Source of the DNA: Candidatus Accumulibacter sp. UBA704
GTDB taxonomy: Bacteria > Pseudomonadota > Gammaproteobacteria > Burkholderiales > Rhodocyclaceae
Direction of reading: 5' to 3'
Assembly (NCBI GenBank): GCA_002304785.1
Contig: DBMG01000082.1
Location: 427 to 21,083, forward strand
Length of the DNA: 20,657 nucleotides
In this document: positions 14,916-20,657 of the stretch, piece after piece
Layout: each line of letters opens with the position of its first letter
Position numbering within the stretch: position 1 is the first letter of the stretch
Notes under the pieces: model-generated
The model's input: only the letters and a program-made list of their open reading frames with translations
Told to the model about the DNA's origin: nothing
Databases searched by the model: none
Program-made: the position numbers and the translations under genes

Positions 14916-15725
14916 TCAATCCGTCTTCAGTGCCCTGATGCTCAGCCTGTCGCCCTCTCCGCCATCGGACAACTGCACCTGCACGGGCTTGCCAGCCAGC
15001 GGTTCGGGGATGCCGGCTTCGAAGGTGCGATAGACACCGGCAATCGACACCAGTTCGGCTTCGAATCGCGTGGTGAAAATGCGTGCCCCGGTTTCCCCGC
15101 TGGCGCCGGCGAGCGCACGGCCGCGCAGGGGGGCATAGATGTGGATGCTGCCGTCGGCGATGACTTCCGCGCCGGCATTGACTGCCGCCAGCACGACCAG
15201 ATCGCCGCCGCGCGCATAGGCCTGTTGCCCGGAGCGCAAGGGACGGTCGATGATCAGGGTCGGATTGAATGCCGGTTGGGAGGAATGCTGGGAGGCCGAT
15301 TGAGACACTGGTGCTGTCGCGGGGGGCTGTTCCAGCGGCTGTTGCGGGGTGTCCGTGGCCATCGCCTGTGCTGGCTCGGCGATAGTTCGCGCGGTGCGCT
15401 TGAATGCCGCCAGGCTAGGCAAGCCGGCAGCGGCGGCGGACTCGCGCAAGACTTCTCCCGCTCCGCGCACGCCGACGACGTGCAACCCATGGCGGCTGAA
15501 AACAGCGCGAATCGCCGTCCAGTCGACCGCGGTTTCATTTGTGCATTCGATCTGGTCGAGTTCCAGCACGGCGGCATCGCCATCGAAAAAAGTTTCGTCG
15601 CCGAAAAGTTCGGTTGCCGTTCGGGCCAGATCGTCAGGGCTCAGTGAACGCAGGGTGACGCTGACGATTGGGAGCGTCGTTCCCTTGAATTCGATCAATT
15701 GGGTTTTCTTGCTAGCGCGTGCCAT
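14916..15725 (-). CDS. minC: Septum site-determining protein MinC
   Basis: Inhibitor of FtsZ polymerisation, positioned by MinD. 269 residues from the ATG at 15725. The frame extends to a TTG nine codons upstream, but that lacks family support and neither start has a clear ribosome binding site. The N-terminal MinC_N domain (about 1-100, with IEFKGTTLPIVSVTLRS and FFDGDAAVLELDQIE) is joined by an Ala/Pro/Gln/Ser-rich linker (about 105-150) to the C-terminal beta-helix that binds MinD (LRSGQQAYARGGDLVVLAAV, NAGAEVIADGSIHIYAPLRGRALAG). The linker is longer than in E. coli MinC (231 residues). First gene of the min operon. Confidence 0.95.
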   Translation of the reverse strand: MARASKKTQLIEFKGTTLPIVSVTLRSLSPDDLARTATELFGDETFFDGDAAVLELDQIECTNETAVDWTAIRAVFSRHGLHVVGVRGAGEVLRESAAAAGLPSLAAFKRTARTIAEPAQAMATDTPQQPLEQPPATAPVSQSASQHSSQPAFNPTLIIDRPLRSGQQAYARGGDLVVLAAVNAGAEVIADGSIHIYAPLRGRALAGASGETGARIFTTRFEAELVSIAGVYRTFEAGIPEPLAGKPVQVQLSDGGEGDRLSIRALKTD

Positions 15726-15767
15726 GGGACGAAGCGGTTCAAAAGGCGGCAAGTCTAGCGGAGTCGA

Positions 15768-15840
15768 GTGAAACGTGAAAGATGACGGGCAGGGTGCGTG
15801 CGCAGCTTCTACGTTTCACCCTTCATTGTTCACGTTTTGC
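15768..15840. repeat. GTGAAACGTGAA-type inverted repeat at the end of the GGDEF/EAL gene
   Basis: Arms at 15768-15789 and 15819-15840 (22 bases, 17 matching) around a 29-base loop. Both carry AAACGTGAA and ATGA-x-GGG. The right arm overlaps the last codons and the stop of the GGDEF/EAL gene (stop 15825-15823), so the element supplies the final residues Lys-Arg-Glu-Gln. It sits between that gene and minC. Confidence 0.75.
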
Positions 15841-18800
15841 TCTTTCAACGTATCCTTCGAAATCAGCCAGCGGAAGCGGGCGGCAGAACAGGAATCCCTG
15901 GTAATGGTTGCAGCCCTGCTCGGCGAGCTTGAGCAACTGTTCTTCCGATTCGACGCCCTCGGCAATGACGGTCAGGCCGAAGTTCTCGCCGAGCGCGACG
16001 ATCATCCGGGCGATGGCGGCGTCGTCGGGGTCGGAGAGGATGTCGCGGATGAATCCCTGGTCGATCTTCAGTTGATCGAGTGGCAGGCGTTTCAGGTAGG
16101 AGAGGGACGAGTAGCCGGTGCCGAAATCGTCAAGTGAGAAGCCGACGCCTTCGGCTTTCAGCGCGCCCATTTTGGCAATGACGTCATCGACATCATGTAG
16201 CAGCGTGCTTTCCGTCAATTCGAGTTTGAGACGCTGTGGATTGGCGTCGGTGCGCCTGATGGCTTTGAGCACTTGATCGACGAAGTTTTTTTGCTGAAAC
16301 TGCCGGGCACTGATGTTCACGGCAATGGATAGTCGACTCAGCGTCGGATGTTGCGCCCATGCGGCCAAGCGTTCGCATGCAGTTTCCAGCACCCATTGTC
16401 CGATCGGCAGGATGAGGCCGGTTTCCTCGGCAACGGGAATGAAGGCACGCGGCGGAACCTGGGCGTACTGCGGGTCGTGCCAGCGCAGAAGTACTTCAGC
16501 ACCGGTGACATGGCATGCCGAGTCGACCTGCGCCTGGTAGTTCAACACGAAGTGGCTTTTCTGTACGGCTTCGCGCAGTCCGGCTTCCAGCGTGGCGCGC
16601 GCCGAAACCACGGCCTGCATCTCCGGATCGAAGAAGCGCATTGTGTTGCGGCCAGCCGACTTGGCCTGGTACATCGCCATGTCGGCACGTTTCAGCAGCT
16701 CCTCGGCCACGTCGTTGCAGCCGAGGAACATGGCGATGCCAATGCTCGCCGAACTGCGGTGCTCATAACCAGCCAATTGGTAGGGCTGGCCGAGGGCGGC
16801 GATGATCTTCTCGCCGACGGTCTCGGCATGGGTTGCTGCGTCCTGCATGGAATCGCTTAGCGATTCGAGCATCACGACGAACTCGTCTCCTCCCAGCCGT
16901 GCCACGGTATCGCCTTCGCGCACGCAGCCGGAGAGGCGTTCGGCGACCTGTTTGAGAAGGACATCTCCCTGGTCGTGGCCAAGCGTGTCGTTTAGCGTCT
17001 TGAAATTGTCGAGATCGATGAACAGCAGCGCGCCGCAGTGATTGTGGCGGCAGCTGGCGGCTAGCGCCTGCTTGAGGCGGTCGCCCAGCAGACGCCGGTT
17101 GGGCAGGCCGGTGAGTTGATCGAAGAAGGCCAGGTACCGGATTTCCTCTTCGGCGCCCTTGCGCAAGGTGATGTCCTCGAGGCTGGCGACGTAGTGGGTG
17201 ATCGCTCCTCCTTCGTTGCGCACGGTGGTGATCGTCAGCCAGGCAGGGTATTCGTCGCCGTTTTTGCGCCGGTTCCATATCTCTCCCTGCCAGAAGCTGT
17301 CGGTCTCGAGCGAATTTTTCAGCGCGTCAAAGAAGTCCGCCGGGAGCCGATTTGAACCAAGGATGCGCGGGGTTTTTCCGAGCAGTTCTTCGATCGGATA
17401 GCCAGTGATCCGCGAAAACGCGTGATTGGCGCGGATCATCCGGCGTCTTGCGTCAGTGATGACGAGTCCCTCCTGGGATTCGAAGGCAATGGCGGCAATC
17501 CGCTGCTGCTGTTCTGCATGTTTTTGGTCGGTGATGTCCCGGAACTCGGTGACGCGCACGGTGCGGCCCTTGTAGGGGATGTTCTTGCCACGGATGGCCT
17601 GCGGGTAGATCGAACCGTCCTTGCGCATTCCCTCGACCTCGTAGGGGGCGTCATGACCGCTCAGGATGTTCTGCATTACCCGTTCGCGCCAGTCCGGAGC
17701 AATGAGCATCAGGCCGTCCATTCCGATCAGTTCTTCCCGAGTGTAGCCCGTCATCTCGGCCAGGCTCTGGTTGCATTCGAGGATGATTCCCTTGTCGTGG
17801 ATCGCGATGCCGCCGAAGGAGCCTTCGTGCAGTGATTTGAAGCGCTCCTCGCTGTCCTGAAGCGCCTGTTCGCGCCTGTGGAGCGATTCAAGTAGTTCGT
17901 TGAAGGCGGCGATCAGCATATCGATTTCGTTGGCGCGGACTTTCGGGAGCGGCTCCAGCGCGCCTCCGGGTTCGCGCATTGCGGCCAGTTTCAGGGTTGT
18001 ATTCTCCAGGGGCAGCAGTTGCCGATGCAGAATCCACCACAGGACGGCGCAGGCTGCCAGCGTTAGTACCACCGCCGCCATCAGGATGCTCCGGCGAATA
18101 TCGGCGATCGGAGCGAACGCTTCCTCCGTCGGCAGCGATGCTGCGACGTACCAGCCGGCGGAAGGAATGCTGTGGGTCGACACGAGGATCTCCACGCCGC
18201 GTGCGTTCTTCTGGATCTGGGTGCCTAGATGGCCGTCGAGGGTGCGGTCGGTATCCGGGTTGACGCCTCGAGGAGCGAGAACTTCCATGTTGCGGCTCTG
18301 GTCGGTGGCGACGATGATCATCCGTTGTTTCGGCGATACGAGCAGGAATCCCCCCGTCTTGCCGTGTCGGTGTTGGGTTATGGGGTCCAGGAAATTCGGC
18401 TGGTCAAGCCGGATGCCCCCACAAAGGGCGCCGATGACGTTGCCTTGTTCGTCACGCACGGGCACTGCGAAGACAAGAATCAGCGCTCCCACGACCCGGC
18501 CCGGCATCGGGTGACTCACACTTGGCTTGTTGTTTCGAAGCGTGTTCTGGAAATACTCACGATCCTTGTAGTTGACGCCCATGCGTCCGGTCGATCGGGG
18601 GACGTCGGCGACCGTGTTGCCCGTGGCATTGATGGCCCAGATCCCGGCGTTGAACAGTCGTTGCAGCACGAGGAGTTGTTCCAGTTGGCTTTGTACGGCC
18701 CCCGGTTCGGCGAAGCGAGTGCTGGTGATGCTCGCGGCGATAAGCTCCAACCCCTTGACGCGATTGTCGATCTCCTTGTCGACCTCGCCGGCGACGTAGG

Positions 18801-18963
18801 CTACGGTTGATCGCTGCTGCTCGCCGAGCAGGTTCGTGATTTCGTCGCGCAACACCCCACTGGCAAAATAAGAAAGCGACCAGATTCCGGCAACGAAAAG
18901 CATCAATGTTGCCAGGAGGATCCGGGTTTTCAGCGAATGCCGGGGGAGCGCCCTTGTCAGCAT
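15823..18963 (-). CDS. Membrane sensor with Cache, HAMP, two PAS, GGDEF and EAL domains (cyclic di-GMP turnover)
   Basis: 1046 residues. A membrane segment at about 15-33 and a second at about 291-312 enclose a periplasmic double-Cache-like ligand domain (IWAINATGNTVADVP, NYKDREYFQNTLRNNKPSVS, GWYVAASLP). A HAMP-like linker (about 312-365) is followed by PAS domains at about 370-480 and 490-605. The GGDEF domain has an intact GGDEF at 691-695 and an inhibitory RxxD site (R-E-G-D) five residues before it. The EAL domain has EVL (823-825) in place of EAL, but the catalytic residues in VNISARQF, ELTES, LDDFGTGYSSL, LKID and IAEGVES are kept. It could therefore make and degrade cyclic di-GMP, as set by an external signal. 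The start has AAGGAAAG ahead of it; TATACT (minus strand, 19038-19033) may be its -10. Confidence 0.93.
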   Translation of the reverse strand: MLTRALPRHSLKTRILLATLMLFVAGIWSLSYFASGVLRDEITNLLGEQQRSTVAYVAGEVDKEIDNRVKGLELIAASITSTRFAEPGAVQSQLEQLLVLQRLFNAGIWAINATGNTVADVPRSTGRMGVNYKDREYFQNTLRNNKPSVSHPMPGRVVGALILVFAVPVRDEQGNVIGALCGGIRLDQPNFLDPITQHRHGKTGGFLLVSPKQRMIIVATDQSRNMEVLAPRGVNPDTDRTLDGHLGTQIQKNARGVEILVSTHSIPSAGWYVAASLPTEEAFAPIADIRRSILMAAVVLTLAACAVLWWILHRQLLPLENTTLKLAAMREPGGALEPLPKVRANEIDMLIAAFNELLESLHRREQALQDSEERFKSLHEGSFGGIAIHDKGIILECNQSLAEMTGYTREELIGMDGLMLIAPDWRERVMQNILSGHDAPYEVEGMRKDGSIYPQAIRGKNIPYKGRTVRVTEFRDITDQKHAEQQQRIAAIAFESQEGLVITDARRRMIRANHAFSRITGYPIEELLGKTPRILGSNRLPADFFDALKNSLETDSFWQGEIWNRRKNGDEYPAWLTITTVRNEGGAITHYVASLEDITLRKGAEEEIRYLAFFDQLTGLPNRRLLGDRLKQALAASCRHNHCGALLFIDLDNFKTLNDTLGHDQGDVLLKQVAERLSGCVREGDTVARLGGDEFVVMLESLSDSMQDAATHAETVGEKIIAALGQPYQLAGYEHRSSASIGIAMFLGCNDVAEELLKRADMAMYQAKSAGRNTMRFFDPEMQAVVSARATLEAGLREAVQKSHFVLNYQAQVDSACHVTGAEVLLRWHDPQYAQVPPRAFIPVAEETGLILPIGQWVLETACERLAAWAQHPTLSRLSIAVNISARQFQQKNFVDQVLKAIRRTDANPQRLKLELTESTLLHDVDDVIAKMGALKAEGVGFSLDDFGTGYSSLSYLKRLPLDQLKIDQGFIRDILSDPDDAAIARMIVALGENFGLTVIAEGVESEEQLLKLAEQGCNHYQGFLFCRPLPLADFEGYVERAKREQ

Positions 18964-19099
18964 GCTTCTTTCCTTCCCGTCCCGTCAGGATGGCTAAAGC
19001 GGTCGGCGAACTACACCACCGGCTATAACTTTAGTATAGGTTCGGGGCGCTTGCTTCGAACTCAATGCGGGAGGGAGAAAGTGAGGGGCTACTATCTGC

Positions 19100-20267
19100 C
19101 TATGGCCAGGCGCGGGCGCCCCAGATCATGCGCCGGGCGACGAAGTGGCGCAACGGCGGGGCCAGATCCAGCGCGAGCAGGCCGAGGCCACGCAGGGTCT
19201 TGAGTGGCGGGATGTCGTTGGAGAACAGCCGGACGATGCCGTCGGTGAACAGGGCGCTGCCGATCCGGTCGGTCTGGCGGCCGCGCGCGTAAGCGGCCAG
19301 CGGTTCCGGGCGTCCCGGATCATCCTGGCTGAACTCGAGCAGCGTTTCGGCCAGTTCCCAGGCGTCGCGCAGGCCGAGGTTGAAGCCTTGTCCGGATACC
19401 GGATGCAGCGTCTGAGCGGTGTTGCCGAGCCACACCTGTCGATCCCGGGTCAGCTGACGGCGCAGGCGCAAGGCGAGGGGAAAGCTGGCGCGCGGGCCGG
19501 TGGCGACGAGTTCGAGACGGCTACCGAACTGTTCGTTGAGCCTGCACAGGAATTCCTGGTCGCCGAGCGCCATGATGTGCGCCGCTTTCTCCGGCGGGAC
19601 GGTGAATACCACGGCGTAGTCGGAACCAATGGGCAATAGGGCCAGCGGACCGTCCGGGGTGAAGCGCTCCCAGGCGCGGTTGCCGTGGGGTGTCGACGGA
19701 CGCGCCTCGCAGACGATGGCGTGCTGGCCGTAGTCGCGCACCGTGACGCCGGGATCGTCCTGCGGCGTGCCTTCTGCGTGTACTACCAGCCGGGTCGTGA
19801 TGCGCCGGGTTGCGCCTTGATGAGTGATGCTTACCGTCGTCAGGGAATTGTCTGTGTCGATGCGTTCGACCGAGCATGGGGCGATGAGTTGTTCCACTCC
19901 GATTCGCGCATGCAGGGTGGACAGCAGGTCGCGGTAACGCATGACATAACCCAGTGCCGGGATGTCGTAGTCGGCGGCCTCGATCTGTGCGCGTCCAAAG
20001 CCCCCGCGCTGCGAAACGTGGATGCTCTCGATGGCGGTGGCGGCAGACGCGTTCCAGGCGTTTAGCCGCTCGAGCAATTGCCGTGTGCCGTGCGACAGGG
20101 CCAGCGCACGCGGATCCTTGAGCCAGGAACCTCCGGGCTGGCGATCCAGCAGCAGGACGCGCAGCGGGCTGTCGGCCAGCGCCAGGGCAAGCGTCATGCC
20201 GACGGGGCCGGCGCCGATGACGAGCACGTCCGTTTTCAGTGAGGAGTGAGGGGTGATGAGCGAGGGG

Positions 20268-20275
<8 letters not shown>
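19100..20275 (-). CDS. ubiH: UbiH-like FAD-dependent ubiquinone-biosynthesis hydroxylase
   Basis: 391 residues. The Rossmann motif VLVIGAGPVGMTLALAL begins at residue 17. Other family marks are DPRALALSHGTRQLLERL, YVMRYRDL and the FAD-binding WLGNTAQTLHPVSGQGFNLGLRDAWEL (282-308). These define the UbiH/UbiF/VisC group of aromatic-ring monooxygenases acting on ubiquinone precursors at the membrane. The DG motif reads A-E-G (167-169) instead of A-D-G, and the usual A-H before T-L-H-P is A-Q. The GTG start at 20275 is supported by AGGAAG 9 bases upstream, inside pepP, and overlaps the pepP stop by 8 bases. Residues 5-13 are encoded by a repeat element. pepP-ubiH adjacency, as in E. coli, favours UbiH over UbiF or UbiI. 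Confidence 0.88.
20239..20268. repeat. GTGAGGAGT-type tandem repeat inside the ubiH-like N-terminus
   Basis: About three tandem units (GTGAGGAGT, GAGGGGTGAT, GAGCGAGGGGT) that closely resemble those at 10331-10360. On the minus strand they encode the residues P-S-L-I-T-P-H-S-S-L of the monooxygenase, ahead of the Rossmann fold. No convincing inverted partner was found here. Confidence 0.65.

Positions 20276-20657
<382 letters not shown>

Noticed and set aside
16495..16503. EAL domain judged inactive because of EVL
   Set aside because: The catalytic Glu is kept and the remaining metal and general-base residues of the EAL domain are all visible, so loss of activity is not supported.

Overview
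The window looks like a stretch of a betaproteobacterial chromosome, most likely from a Rhodocyclales-type organism. This is inferred from gene content and protein character only: a short 78-residue Fis in a dusB-fis pair, hemC-hemD-hemX-hemY behind an AlgZ/AlgR-type two-component pair, minC-minD-minE, an ubiH-like gene behind pepP, a form II RuBisCO at the edge, high GC, and three kinds of intergenic inverted repeats. No RNA gene, CRISPR array, insertion sequence or prophage was seen. Almost everything is core metabolism or cell biology.

Layout, left to right. The left edge holds the first 87 codons of cbbM (form II RuBisCO) on the minus strand, divergent from a small BamE-like lipoprotein gene; the AT-rich gap between them probably holds the cbbM control region. 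Next come argH and a soluble Ser/Thr protein kinase with a C-terminal cyclic-nucleotide-binding-like domain, both on the minus strand. A 59-base divergent gap leads to the plus-strand series algZ-like, algR-like, hemC, hemD, hemX, hemY. Those genes overlap by a few bases, except that a GC hairpin and an extended -10 separate algR from hemC. hemY carries only the N-terminal membrane domain and stops 3 bases before the convergent purD.

The rest is all minus strand. purD and purH (first committed and last two steps of purine synthesis) are separated by a 25-bp inverted repeat. dusB-fis lies upstream of purH, with another inverted repeat between fis and purH. After a gene-poor gap of about 290 bases comes minC-minD-minE (division-site placement), with a repeat between minC and minD and another between minC and the gene upstream. 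That gene is a 1046-residue membrane sensor with Cache, HAMP, two PAS, GGDEF and EAL regions (cyclic di-GMP turnover). Finally, pepP (partial at the right edge) overlaps a ubiH-like FAD monooxygenase gene involved in ubiquinone synthesis.

The genes do not form one new system. The points most worth a second look are the shortened HemY, the kinase/cyclic-nucleotide-domain fusion beside argH, and repeat elements that supply coding sequence: the N-terminus of the UbiH-like protein and the last codons of the GGDEF/EAL protein.
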